In this document: positions 36,581 through 46,452 of the stretch, piece after piece
Layout of the letters: each line of letters opens with the position of its first letter
How positions within the stretch are numbered: position 1 is the stretch's first letter
Assembly: GCA_945863875.1 (NCBI GenBank)
Contig: CAMBBS010000006.1
Location: forward strand, 62,001 to 126,000
Direction: 5' to 3'
Length of the DNA stretch: 64,000 nucleotides
Source: Desulfopila aestuarii DSM 18488
GTDB taxonomy: Bacteria > Desulfobacterota > Desulfobulbia > Desulfobulbales > Desulfocapsaceae
Program-made: the position numbers and the translations under genes
The notes under the pieces: generated by a model
Database searches by the model: none
What the model saw: the letters and a program-made list of their open reading frames with translations, nothing else
Told to the model about the DNA's origin: nothing

Positions 36581-39112
36581 TCACATCATATTTTCCGGAT
36601 CAACATCGATCGCCAGGGTGCATTGCCGTCCGACCAGTTCCTGCCGCACATTTTTTATGGCCATGCACAGGCCGTGCATTTGCTCGGTATCGCCCCCCTT
36701 TAACAGGATCTGCCAGCGATAATTGTCTTTGATCTTGTCGATTGGTGCAGGCGCCGGGCCGAGCGTGTCAATTTTGAGTTTTTCCTTTTTGACCGTTTGC
36801 CGGCAGAATCCGGCGAGACGCACCGCCGTCTGCTGCACCTCCTTTTCCACCCGCCCCTGGAGCCGCAGGGCGGTCAATCGCAGATACGGCGGGAAGGCTG
36901 GGTGCCGTCGCAGCTTCATCTCGTGGGCAAACATTTTGCCGTACTGGTGATCTCGTGAATAGACAATCGCATAGTGATCCGGACGCATGGTCTGGATGAT
37001 GACTTCTCCGGGCGCATCTCCCCTTCCCGCCCGGCCGATCACCTGGGTAATGAGTTGAAATGTTCTCTCCGCGGCCCGGAAATCCGGCATGCTCATCCCC
37101 CCATCAGCCCAGACAACGCCGACAAGGGTCACGTTGGGAAAATGGTGCCCCTTGGCGATCATCTGGGTGCCGATGAGGATGTCAATGTCTCCCTCGTGCA
37201 TTTTGGCCAGAATGGACAGAAATTTCTTCCGGTCGGAGGCCGTATCGGAATCGAGTCGTGTAATTCGCGCTTCGGGGAAAAGTTCCCGGACCTCCTCCTC
37301 CACCCGTTCGGTGCCGAATCCGGCCGGTACCAGGTCAGCCGATCTGCATTGCAGACAGACACTCTTTTCGGCCACGGTAAAGCCGCAATAATGACAGATG
37401 AGTTTTTTTTTACCCTTATGCAGCGTCAGCGAAACATGACAATGGCTGCATTGCACCGGTGTGCCGCAATCCCTGCATATAACCACTGCGGAAAAACCTC
37501 TCCGGTTCAGCAGCAGGATACTCTGCTTGCCGCGGCTCAGGTTCTCGGTCAATTTCTCCTGCAGTTCCTGTTTGATAATCCCTTTAATGTCTTTCGCTTC
37601 ATTTTTGTTGAGATCAACTATGGTGACAACCGGCAAAGATCGGTCACCCACCCGATCCTTCATGGTCAGCAGGGTATACTTACCCGCTTGTGCATGGGCG
37701 TAACTGGTGATCGAAGGAGTGGCCGAACCGAGGATCACCACGGCGTCATGATATTTTGCCCGCAATACGGCAAGGTCGCGGCCATGATAGCGAAAACTGT
37801 CGTCCTGTTTGAAACCGGCGTCGTGCTCTTCATCAACAACGATCAATCCAGGATTCTTGACCGGCGCAAAAAGAGCGGATCTGGCGCCGATAACCACCTT
37901 TGCTTTACCGGTCAGGGCCAGATAAAACTGATCGAATCGCTCCGCGGCTGACATTCCTGAGTGCAGCAGGACGACCAGATCGCCAAATCTTGACAGCAGA
38001 TGCGCCTCGAGCTGGGTGGCCAGGGCAATTTCCGGGACGAGAATTATCACATCCCGGCCGTGTGCCAGGGTCTCTTCCGCCGCCCTGAGATACACCTCGG
38101 TTTTGCCGCAGCCGGTCACCCCGTGCAGCAGAAAGGGACGGAACTTTTCAGCCCTGATTGCCGGCAGCAGGCTGTTCAGCACGGTCTGCTGTTCTTCGGT
38201 GAGATGATCGGGGCGGGGGTAGTGTTTGAGTTGTTCACCAAAAGGGCTGCGAAAGACCCTTTCCCTGGAACGAACGACAAGCCGTTTTTCTTCCAGTGTT
38301 AGCAGTGCATTTGCCGCGCCGGAATAGTCCTGGCGCAGATCTCGCAGGGCGATGGTTTGGCGGTTGGCTGTTTCCGTAAGATAGTGCAGACGTTGCATCG
38401 CCTTGACCTCCGAGGGTTTGAGGTCAAGGCCTGTCTTTCGCTTGATTTTTTGCTGATATTCTTTCACACCCTCCCGACCTGCCGCCATCCCAGGCAAAAT
38501 AAAAAGATCCGCCGCGGCAAGCCCATAACAGATCTCGTTTTTTGCCCGCACTCCATCCTCGCCCATCCTGTTTTCGATGCTGACCGCATCTTTTTCGAGC
38601 AGACGAGCCACGACTTTTTTCCCCGTCCGGTCGCTCAGAATCTCGGCGGTTTCCAGCGCCCCAAGTTCACCCTGGGTGGAGAGCTTTTGCCCCCACAGGG
38701 GCATGTCAGCCGGGAAAAAAGCCGAGAAATCGTCGGGATGGACCTGCAAAACGAGCCTTTTAACGCTCTTTGGCGCAAGCCCACCCGGCAAGGCTGTTTT
38801 GATAACCAGCCCCAGCGGATAGTGATAATAATTGGCCACCCATCTATAAAACGGCACACTGTTCTCATGAAACAGAGGATAGGTATCGAGAAAGGTGCTT
38901 ACTTCTCTTATGCGGAAGGGAGGGTTTTCGACATATGGCACAACACCAAGCACATAGCCGGTCACCTTCCGCCTGCCCAGCCATACCAGCACCCGCCGGC
39001 CGACATAGCTTTTCTGTTCGGCGAAACAATCCCCGTGTTGTGCACCCTTTGCTACAGCGTATGTCAAGGTCTGTTCAAGTGGAGCGGCTACCGCAACCTC
39101 CAGATGCATCAT
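36581..39112 (-). CDS. priA: Primosomal protein N' (PriA helicase)
   Basis: 843 residues, somewhat longer than E. coli PriA (732). Walker A GVTGCGKTEVYLRAAE, DEEH in VVDEEHDAGFKQ, the Cys-rich zinc region (CRDCGTPVQCSHC, CHYCG, CLQC) and VIGRAGRGDAPG. Restarts stalled forks by loading DnaB. The start overlaps the galU stop as ATGA, so it is translationally coupled to galU. Confidence 0.95.
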   Translation of the reverse strand: MMHLEVAVAAPLEQTLTYAVAKGAQHGDCFAEQKSYVGRRVLVWLGRRKVTGYVLGVVPYVENPPFRIREVSTFLDTYPLFHENSVPFYRWVANYYHYPLGLVIKTALPGGLAPKSVKRLVLQVHPDDFSAFFPADMPLWGQKLSTQGELGALETAEILSDRTGKKVVARLLEKDAVSIENRMGEDGVRAKNEICYGLAAADLFILPGMAAGREGVKEYQQKIKRKTGLDLKPSEVKAMQRLHYLTETANRQTIALRDLRQDYSGAANALLTLEEKRLVVRSRERVFRSPFGEQLKHYPRPDHLTEEQQTVLNSLLPAIRAEKFRPFLLHGVTGCGKTEVYLRAAEETLAHGRDVIILVPEIALATQLEAHLLSRFGDLVVLLHSGMSAAERFDQFYLALTGKAKVVIGARSALFAPVKNPGLIVVDEEHDAGFKQDDSFRYHGRDLAVLRAKYHDAVVILGSATPSITSYAHAQAGKYTLLTMKDRVGDRSLPVVTIVDLNKNEAKDIKGIIKQELQEKLTENLSRGKQSILLLNRRGFSAVVICRDCGTPVQCSHCHVSLTLHKGKKKLICHYCGFTVAEKSVCLQCRSADLVPAGFGTERVEEEVRELFPEARITRLDSDTASDRKKFLSILAKMHEGDIDILIGTQMIAKGHHFPNVTLVGVVWADGGMSMPDFRAAERTFQLITQVIGRAGRGDAPGEVIIQTMRPDHYAIVYSRDHQYGKMFAHEMKLRRHPAFPPYLRLTALRLQGRVEKEVQQTAVRLAGFCRQTVKKEKLKIDTLGPAPAPIDKIKDNYRWQILLKGGDTEQMHGLCMAIKNVRQELVGRQCTLAIDVDPENMM

Positions 39113-39981
39113 AAAGTCGCGACAACCTCTTTGAGGTGGGCTCTCAGCTGCTTGCCGAGGGCTGGATGCCTGAGTCCATAGGCAATAATTGCCTTCAGGT
39201 AGCCCATTTTATCACCGGCATCAAACCTCGTACCCTCAAATTCCTGGGCATACATGGCCCTTCTTCTGGTCAGGGCAAGCAGTGCGTCGGTCAATTGAAT
39301 CTCGCCGCCATGACCCGGCGTTGTCGTGTCGAGAATATCAAAAATTTCCGGCATCAGAATATATCTGCCGATAATGGCCATATCCGAGTCCGTTGTGCCG
39401 GGGGCGGGCTTTTCAACCATGCGTTTAACTTTATACGTTTTTTCCCGATCGGTCTTTTCTCCTTCAATAATACCGTATTGCGAGGTTTCTTCCATCGGCA
39501 CCCTTTGAATGGCGACGATAGACTCACCGACCTCATCAAAAAGATCGAGCAGCTGCTTGGCACAGGGGACTTTACTGAGGACCATGTCGTCACCGAGCAG
39601 GACCATGAAGGGCTCATCGCCAATGACATTACGCGCCGTCCAGATGGCATGGCCGAGGCCAAGGGGTTTTTTCTGCCGCACCGAGACGATATCAATGAGA
39701 TTAGAAATATTGTTGAGTTCTTCGCCAAGAATCGTTTTATTTTTTTCTTTCAGGACCGCGTCGAGGTGGAAATTGTAATCAAAATGGTTTTCGATTGCCG
39801 ATTTCCCCTCACTGGTGACAAAAATTATCTGATCAATTCCTGATGCGACAACCTCTTCAACTATGTATTGTATAGTCGGACGGTCGACAATCGTGAGCAT
39901 CTCTTTGGGAATTGCTTTTGTCGCCGGAAGGAATCTGGTCCCGAGACCGGCAACAGGAATAACGGCTTTACGAACTTTCAT
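39109..39981 (-). CDS. galU: UTP-glucose-1-phosphate uridylyltransferase
   Basis: 290 residues, normal length. Nucleotidyltransferase motif AGLGTRFLPATKAIPKEML, then VEEVVASGI and VEKPAPGTT. It makes UDP-glucose for LPS, capsule and glycan synthesis. Divergent from hrpA by 106 bp and coupled to priA downstream. Confidence 0.95.
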   Translation of the reverse strand: MKVRKAVIPVAGLGTRFLPATKAIPKEMLTIVDRPTIQYIVEEVVASGIDQIIFVTSEGKSAIENHFDYNFHLDAVLKEKNKTILGEELNNISNLIDIVSVRQKKPLGLGHAIWTARNVIGDEPFMVLLGDDMVLSKVPCAKQLLDLFDEVGESIVAIQRVPMEETSQYGIIEGEKTDREKTYKVKRMVEKPAPGTTDSDMAIIGRYILMPEIFDILDTTTPGHGGEIQLTDALLALTRRRAMYAQEFEGTRFDAGDKMGYLKAIIAYGLRHPALGKQLRAHLKEVVATL

Positions 39982-40087
39982 AGTGACCTCATTTTAAAAG
40001 TAATAGAAAAGCAAAAGGTATGGTATCTCTCCGGGCAAACCTCTGCCAGTGACTTAACACAGATTAAAGACGACATCTATTTTTTTC

Positions 40088-43000
40088 ATGAATTATTTTT
40101 ATCCCGAAAACCTGCCGATAATCGATAATAAAAGTACTATCATCGAGGCCATAATCAACAATCAAGTCGTCGTTATTGCCGGGGATACCGGGTCAGGAAA
40201 AACGACACAGCTGCCCAAGATGTGCCTTGAGGCCCTTCCCGGCAATAATTTACTCATCGGCTGTACCCAGCCAAGACGGATTGCCGCATCGACCGTCGCC
40301 GCCAGAGTGGCAGAAGAGCTGGGAGCGGCGGGCGGTATGGTCGGGTATAAAATCCGTTTTCATGATTATACAACGCCGGCGACAAAGATCAAATTTATGA
40401 CCGACGGAGTGCTCCTGGCGGAAACGCGACAGGACCGGCTGTTATCCAGGTACGGTGTCATTATCATTGATGAGGCCCATGAGAGAAGCCTGAACATTGA
40501 TTTTCTGCTCGGATACATTAAACAGCTGCTGCACCGCCGCAATGATCTCAAGGTTATTATAACTTCGGCGACCATCGATACCGCCGCCTTTGCCACTCAT
40601 TTTAATGGCGCCCCGATCATCACCGTTTCTGGGCGCACCTATCCGGTTACCGTCCGCTACAATCCCGCCGAAGAAGATGTCTCCGGTGAAAAAGATGGCG
40701 AATTGGAGCACTGCGTGCAAACCGTTTGCGATCTTTTTCAGCGTGAAGCGAAAGGAGATATTCTCGTTTTTTTACCGACTGAACGGGATATCCGCGATTG
40801 CTGCCGGCTGCTGGAAGGAAAAATCTCCCAGGCGGTGATCCTGCCGATCTTCGGCCGGCTGCCGACCGGTGATCAGCGAAGAATTTTTCAGAACTTCAGC
40901 CAGGTGAAGATTGTCGTCGCCACCAATGTTGCCGAAACATCCGTCACCGTTCCCGGTATCCGCTACGTCGTCGACAGTGGTCTCGCCCGTATTTCCACCT
41001 ATAACGTTCGGGCGAAAACCACCAGCCTGCCGGTCAGCAGAATTTCGCGTGCCAGCTGTGATCAGCGCAAAGGCCGATGCGGGCGGGTCGCGCCCGGCAT
41101 CTGCATCCGTCTCTATTCCGAGGAAGATTTTCTCGACCGGCCCGAATATACCCTGCCGGAGCTGAAACGCTCGAATCTTGCCGAGGTTATCCTGCAGATG
41201 ATCTCTCTTGATCTCGGTGACCCGGAAAAATTTCCCTTTCTGGATCCGCCCTATAAAAATGCCATCCGAGAGGGCTATCGGCTGCTCCGGGAACTCGGCG
41301 CCATAGACGGGAAAATGCAGCTGACCGCACGGGGACGGATCATGGCCGATCTGCCCATCGATCCCTGTATCGCCAGAATCATCATCGAGGCAAAAGAAAA
41401 CAACTGTCTTCGGGAAATTAAAATTATCTCGGCGGCACTGGCCATCCAGGATCCGCGCATACGCCCTGCCGACTATGAAAAAGAGGCCGATGCCGCCCAC
41501 CGGGAATTTGGCCATCCGCACTCGGACTTCATGGTCCTCCTGAACATATGGCATCAGTATCACGATGTGGAAAACAGCACCAAATCCTGGTCAAAGCTGA
41601 AAAAGTACTGCACGGCCCATTTTCTCTCCTTTCAGCGGATGCGCGAATGGTTCGATCTGCACACCCAGTTAACGCGAATCCTCGACAGACGGGAAGGCTT
41701 TGTCGACAACGCCGCCGACGCTTCTTACGAGCAGATCCACAAATCTTTTCTTGCCGGCTTTCTGCGCAATCTGGCCATAAAAAAACAGGGCCGCCTGTAT
41801 CAGGGCACGCATAATAAAGAGCTGATGATTTTTCCCGGTTCCCATCAGTTCACCACCGGCGGCCAGTGGCTGGTGGCCGCATCGTTTCTCGAAACGACCA
41901 GACTCTACGCGCTCACTGTTGCCACCATTGAATCTGACTGGATCGAGGCGGTGGCCGAGCATCTCTGCAAATATTCCTGGTCCAATGCCCATTGGCAGAA
42001 AAAAACCGGACAGGTCGTAGCCGACGAAAAGGCCTCTCTCTTTGGTTTGATTATTGCCTCCGGCCGAAAAGTGAACTACGGCAAAAGAAACAAAAACAAT
42101 ATCGGTGAGGCCCGGGATATTTTTATCCAGGCGGCACTCGTTGCCGGTCAGCTCAATGGCTCGTATCATTTTCTTGACCATAACCTGGCACTGATACAAA
42201 AATGGCAGGACGCCGAAGAGAAACTGCGGGTGCGAAGTCTTGTTGCCGACGAATTGACCCTGCATGCATTTTATGCAGAGAGAATCCCCCTTGACGTCTA
42301 TGACCAGACGACCTTTAATCGGTTTCTCAGGAAAAAAAGAAGCAAGTCTTTCCTGCTGATGCAAGACGATGATGTGCTGCTGCGCCGGCTTGAAGAAAAG
42401 GAGTTGGTTGATTATCCCCCCACCTTTTCTCTTGGCAGCATGCAGCTTCGCCTGGAATACCATTTTGCACCAGGTTCAGAGAGAGACGGCGTCACCTTCC
42501 GGCTGCCCTTTGATTTTGCCGCTACTGTTGCCGCCGACTCCTTTGAATGGCTCGTGCCCGGCCTCCTGCAGGAAAAACTGACCTTTCTGCTCAAAGCACT
42601 GCCCAAAGGCATCAGAAAAAACCTGGTGCCGATCAGTGAGACGGTAAACAGGCTGCTCGATGATATGGATTTCGGTGCGGGTTCTTTCTATTCAGCGCTC
42701 GAAACGTCCATTTTGAAAATGTTTAAAATGTTAATTCGACGTTCCGACTGGTCTGACAACCCGCCCCTGCACCTGCAGCCTCGCTTTCTCCTCTTTGACG
42801 CTGCCGGTCAGGAGCTGTGCGCCGGACGTAATTTACAAGAACTGCTCGCCCGGCAAAGCGGCAATGAGCCCTCGGCACCTGGGCAAAGTCTGCGCGGTGC
42901 GGAAAAGGAGGTGGTGCGGCGCTGGGAGGGCAGCAGCCATACGACCTGGAATTTTTCCGGCCTTCCCGACACCGTGCCCATCTATACGCCGCAAGGGGAA

Positions 43001-43840
43001 GTTGCCGGCCTGCTCTACCCGGTGCTCATCGCCCACCCGGAGGGCGGTTGTGTGACGCTCACCTTTGCCCAGGACAAAAGAGTCGCCGAGAAAATGAACA
43101 GGCAAGGCAACCTGTATCTATATACGCTGCAATTTGGCAACCAATACAAGGCGTTGAAGAAGCTGTGCACCACCGCATTCTCCGGCCCCTCCTCCATCTG
43201 GCTGATGAACATCGGCCAGACCCGCAAGGAGGTGATCTCCAGACTGCTTGATTGTATTCTCACCTCACTTTTTGGCCCAATCCCCGGAGAGATCGTCTCC
43301 GAAGGAGTATTTTTAAAAAATGTTGAGGACATCGAGGCCCGTGGCTTCTATGCGGCCGGTCAGGACATCTGCCATGGGCTGCTGGCTCTTGTGCGCAAGA
43401 GAAGAACCGCGCTCGATACTATTACCAAAATCTTCGCCCAGGATGCCAGGCTGCGCTTTTCCAGCCGGAAGGAGGCGGATTTCCACGCCCATCTCGAGGA
43501 TATCTTTCCGGTAGATCTGCTCCTTGACACAGAGCCGCTGGATGGAAAAAACATTGACCGGCAACTGCAAAGTCTTCTTGTACGCCTGGAGAGGTTCCAT
43601 GCAAATCCTGCCAAAGACGGCCAGAAATCGGCGCAGCTCCAGCCGTATCTGGAGAAACTGCATCAAATGATGGATAAAAAGGAAGAACTTCCGGCAGAAG
43701 CAGTCGAACAACTGCTGTGCTTTCGGGATCTGGTCAATGAATACAGGATTTCCCTGTTCTCACCGGAAATTAAAACCCGTGCACCGGTGTCCCCGAAAAA
43801 GCTTGATCAGCAATGGAGCGGAACACTGGCGCGGTGTTAA
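40088..43840 (+). CDS. hrpA: ATP-dependent RNA helicase HrpA
   Basis: 1250 residues, close to E. coli HrpA (1300). DEAH-box core: GDTGSGKTTQLP (motif I), IIDEAHERS (II), ITSATIDT (III), NVAETSVTVPGIRYVVDSG (V) and QRKGRCGRVAPG (VI); then the ratchet/OB region and a long C-terminal DUF3418-type domain. HrpA unwinds mRNA and helps rescue collided ribosomes. Compared with E. coli it lacks most of the N-terminal extension. Confidence 0.94.
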   Translation: MNYFYPENLPIIDNKSTIIEAIINNQVVVIAGDTGSGKTTQLPKMCLEALPGNNLLIGCTQPRRIAASTVAARVAEELGAAGGMVGYKIRFHDYTTPATKIKFMTDGVLLAETRQDRLLSRYGVIIIDEAHERSLNIDFLLGYIKQLLHRRNDLKVIITSATIDTAAFATHFNGAPIITVSGRTYPVTVRYNPAEEDVSGEKDGELEHCVQTVCDLFQREAKGDILVFLPTERDIRDCCRLLEGKISQAVILPIFGRLPTGDQRRIFQNFSQVKIVVATNVAETSVTVPGIRYVVDSGLARISTYNVRAKTTSLPVSRISRASCDQRKGRCGRVAPGICIRLYSEEDFLDRPEYTLPELKRSNLAEVILQMISLDLGDPEKFPFLDPPYKNAIREGYRLLRELGAIDGKMQLTARGRIMADLPIDPCIARIIIEAKENNCLREIKIISAALAIQDPRIRPADYEKEADAAHREFGHPHSDFMVLLNIWHQYHDVENSTKSWSKLKKYCTAHFLSFQRMREWFDLHTQLTRILDRREGFVDNAADASYEQIHKSFLAGFLRNLAIKKQGRLYQGTHNKELMIFPGSHQFTTGGQWLVAASFLETTRLYALTVATIESDWIEAVAEHLCKYSWSNAHWQKKTGQVVADEKASLFGLIIASGRKVNYGKRNKNNIGEARDIFIQAALVAGQLNGSYHFLDHNLALIQKWQDAEEKLRVRSLVADELTLHAFYAERIPLDVYDQTTFNRFLRKKRSKSFLLMQDDDVLLRRLEEKELVDYPPTFSLGSMQLRLEYHFAPGSERDGVTFRLPFDFAATVAADSFEWLVPGLLQEKLTFLLKALPKGIRKNLVPISETVNRLLDDMDFGAGSFYSALETSILKMFKMLIRRSDWSDNPPLHLQPRFLLFDAAGQELCAGRNLQELLARQSGNEPSAPGQSLRGAEKEVVRRWEGSSHTTWNFSGLPDTVPIYTPQGEVAGLLYPVLIAHPEGGCVTLTFAQDKRVAEKMNRQGNLYLYTLQFGNQYKALKKLCTTAFSGPSSIWLMNIGQTRKEVISRLLDCILTSLFGPIPGEIVSEGVFLKNVEDIEARGFYAAGQDICHGLLALVRKRRTALDTITKIFAQDARLRFSSRKEADFHAHLEDIFPVDLLLDTEPLDGKNIDRQLQSLLVRLERFHANPAKDGQKSAQLQPYLEKLHQMMDKKEELPAEAVEQLLCFRDLVNEYRISLFSPEIKTRAPVSPKKLDQQWSGTLARC

Positions 43841-43848
43841 AGGGCGGT

Positions 43849-43986
43849 ATGAATAAAGTTACCATCGGCGTGCTGCTCTGTCTCTCTTCCCTTATCTTGA
43901 TGCACGGCAATAATGCGGTCATCGGCATCATCGCTTTTGTCGTGGGCATCGTGCTCATGCACGGAGGGAATCGGCCCCATAAATAG
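43849..43986 (+). CDS. Very small membrane protein with an internal duplication
   Basis: 45 residues from ATG 43849, preceded by AGGGCGGT and starting eight bases after the hrpA stop. It is almost one hydrophobic hairpin: two similar halves, VLLCLSSLILMHGNN and IIAFVVGIVLMHGGN, separated by a short turn, with a basic NRPHK end. Two short transmembrane helices are likely. It is too short to assign by homology. Stop lies eight bases before the convergent kinase gene. Confidence 0.6.
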   Translation: MNKVTIGVLLCLSSLILMHGNNAVIGIIAFVVGIVLMHGGNRPHK

Positions 43987-43994
43987 CCATCTTG

Positions 43995-45992
43995 CTACAT
44001 ATGCAAAACTGCATCGGTTATATGTTTAAGACTGTCCATGGAAAACGGTTTAGGGATGGTGGTAACAAATCCATAGTCGCGGTAGTTTGACATTATAGGA
44101 TCAAGAATACTGCCGCTCATGGCGATAATTTTTAATGCGGGATCAATCCCATGCAGGGTCCGGCAGGTTTCCACGGCCGATTCACCATTTTTAGCGGAAA
44201 GATCAAGAATAACCAGGGGCTTTGGCAAAAGAGGATCTGCGATAAATTGCTGCAGCTCGCCAATCGCCTCGGCGCGATCACTCGCAACCCTGACCGAGAA
44301 GCCAAGATACCGGAGCATTATTTGGCCTATTTCTCCCATCTGTTTCTCCGGCTCGACCAGCAGGACGCAGCGATTTTCTGCCGGATGCGCCCCATCCAGC
44401 GGATATTCCGTCATCTCTTCCAGCAGAGCAGGAAGGTACAAAGAAACCGTGGTGCCTTCATTTAGCTCTGAGCTGACGACAACATATCCACCGTGGTTGC
44501 GGAGAATCGCATAGACGACCGTCAAGCCCAGCCCCATGCCCTTCAGGGCTCCCCTTTCTTTTGTCGAGTAATACGGATCAAAGATCCTAAAGAGCTGTTC
44601 CGGATCAATGCCTCGGCCTTGATCGCATATGTCTATGCGGCCATATGTTCCAGCAGGCACGTATTGCCCAGACATCAACTGAGGCGAGGTGAATTCATTT
44701 TCGCCGATAATCACGGCAAGCCCCTGGCCTAAAGACGCTTCGAGAGCATTCTGCAACACATTGACAATCGCCTGGGACAGCTCTTCAGGGTCGGCGTGAA
44801 TAAAACACGCATTACCGAGAGCCTTTATCCGGCAGGACTCATTTTTCCCGTGAAAAAATTGATCGAGTGTCTTCTGTACCAGGTGCTCGAGGTGAACTTT
44901 TTCCCTGCTGACTATACCAAAATTTGAAAAGCACGAGATCTGCCGAGTGAGATCAACAGCCACGAGTGCGGCCTTTTTCGCCTGATGCAACAGATTTTTT
45001 CGTTCTTCACTGCCCTGCTGTTCGCCATGCGTTAACACAATATCGAGATTACCGCATATCACCGTTAACAGGTTATTGAAATCGTGGGAAAATCCACCGG
45101 CCATACAGCTCATGGCATCCATTTTCTTAACCAGCCTCAGCGCATTGTCCAATTCTTTATGGTGTTTTTCTGCCTTGTATTGTCTTGAAATATCACGCAG
45201 AATGCAAAGTCCAAAAATGGAACCGGTTTTAGCGATCGGGATGAAAGAAGCGGTGACTGTCCTGTCAGCGAAAAATAGCGGAGCATCCTCGAAGATAGCA
45301 TATTTGCTCATGCCGAGCCCCATGAGCTGCTGTGTAGTCCATTGCTGCACTGCTTTGCTGAATTGCCCCCAGTCTACCGACTCGAACAGAGGCCGGCCAA
45401 CCAGCATCTCCTCTCGGCAGGAGAGTATCTTCAGGGCGGCAGCATTTGCCGATACCACCTTGCCCTGATGATTCAGCTCAAGTATCCCGTCTTCAAGATT
45501 GGCCAGTATATCAAAGAAATGACGCTGTTCCAGTAAAAGTTCGCCGGTTAATTCAGACGGCTGGAGCCCTTGCGGGATTCGCGCCGCTTTGCTGGCCCGG
45601 TTGATTATACTGGAGTTTCGTGCACTGTATGACTGGAGCGCCCCGCGGACGTGTTGCCTGATCTCCTGGAGATTTCCTTTGGCAATGCAGACATCGCAGG
45701 GTACCTCCCGAAGAATCCTTTGACGATCTTCGACAATAATCGCCGAGAGAATGACAATGAAAACATTTTCATGTTTTTTCGTGTGACGAAGAATTCTGCA
45801 TAACTGTTCTCCGCTGACCATGGGCATGATAAGATCGGTAAAAACAATATCCGGACAAAAATCATCGACGCTCTCTAGAGCTTCAAGTCCGGTTCCGGCA
45901 GTGTGCACGGTACACCCTTCCTGCATGAGAATCGCAGAAACTGCTCGCAGCAGCACCGGATTATTGTCGACCACAAGAACTTTTATGACCAT
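43995..45992 (-). CDS. Hybrid histidine kinase (REC-PAS-HisKA-HATPase-REC)
   Basis: 665 residues, no transmembrane segment, so cytoplasmic. N-terminal receiver (VLVVDNNPVLLRAV, phosphoacceptor in IVFTDLIMP), a PAS domain near 160-280, the HisKA box GGFSHDFNNLLTVICGN, an ATPase domain with NVLQNALEAS and GMGLGLTVVYAILRNHGG, and a C-terminal receiver with LVILDLSAKNG. It lies 37 bp after the single-domain regulator gene and probably shares its transcript. The signal is unknown. Confidence 0.9.
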   Translation of the reverse strand: MVIKVLVVDNNPVLLRAVSAILMQEGCTVHTAGTGLEALESVDDFCPDIVFTDLIMPMVSGEQLCRILRHTKKHENVFIVILSAIIVEDRQRILREVPCDVCIAKGNLQEIRQHVRGALQSYSARNSSIINRASKAARIPQGLQPSELTGELLLEQRHFFDILANLEDGILELNHQGKVVSANAAALKILSCREEMLVGRPLFESVDWGQFSKAVQQWTTQQLMGLGMSKYAIFEDAPLFFADRTVTASFIPIAKTGSIFGLCILRDISRQYKAEKHHKELDNALRLVKKMDAMSCMAGGFSHDFNNLLTVICGNLDIVLTHGEQQGSEERKNLLHQAKKAALVAVDLTRQISCFSNFGIVSREKVHLEHLVQKTLDQFFHGKNESCRIKALGNACFIHADPEELSQAIVNVLQNALEASLGQGLAVIIGENEFTSPQLMSGQYVPAGTYGRIDICDQGRGIDPEQLFRIFDPYYSTKERGALKGMGLGLTVVYAILRNHGGYVVVSSELNEGTTVSLYLPALLEEMTEYPLDGAHPAENRCVLLVEPEKQMGEIGQIMLRYLGFSVRVASDRAEAIGELQQFIADPLLPKPLVILDLSAKNGESAVETCRTLHGIDPALKIIAMSGSILDPIMSNYRDYGFVTTIPKPFSMDSLKHITDAVLHM

Positions 45993-46029
45993 TGACTCAC
46001 CTTGTCAGAGGGGGGAAAGGGAGGAAAAT

Positions 46030-46407
46030 TTATCCTGCACCACAAATTCGTTCCCACTCCGTTATTGTCTCAAGAAGCAATGTCATATCGAGAGGCTTCG
46101 TGAACACTCGCCAAGCTCCAAGTTGTTCGGCCACCGCCAGGTAGGAATCCGCACCTATCTTGCCGCCGCCGGAAATAGCAATAATGCCGATTTCGGGGAA
46201 ATTATTTCTGAATTGCGTGATTGTCTCAATTCCCTCCTGCACCGGCATAATGAGGTCGCAGATCAATAAATCGACGGGTGTTCTTTGCTGGACCTCAACT
46301 CCTTTTTGGCCATTCTCGGCCTCATACACTTCGTGTCCTGCTCTTTCCAGCCATATACGGAATAGATCACGGATCCGGTGTTCGTCATCTACAATAAGAA
46401 TTTTCAT
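46030..46407 (-). CDS. Single-domain response regulator
   Basis: 125 residues from ATG 46407, preceded by GTGGAAAAAAAG; starts eight and nine codons earlier are possible. Receiver only: MKILIVDDEHRIRDLF, phosphoacceptor in LLICDLIMP, and the FTKPLD lysine. No output domain, so it likely acts through protein contacts or as a phosphate shuttle for the adjacent hybrid kinase. Confidence 0.9.
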   Translation of the reverse strand: MKILIVDDEHRIRDLFRIWLERAGHEVYEAENGQKGVEVQQRTPVDLLICDLIMPVQEGIETITQFRNNFPEIGIIAISGGGKIGADSYLAVAEQLGAWRVFTKPLDMTLLLETITEWERICGAG

Positions 46408-46452
46408 CTTTTTTTCCACATTGGTGGTCATCAACTACCGTTGATAATTTTT

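Noticed and set aside
36974-37951. 325-codon open frame on the plus strand opposite priA
   Set aside because: Lies wholly antisense to PriA motifs, has no motif or ribosome site; a mirror frame of a GC-rich third-position gene.
38357-39181. 274-codon open frame on the plus strand opposite priA and the end of galU
   Set aside because: Crosses the overlap of two coupled genes on the other strand and shows no domain.
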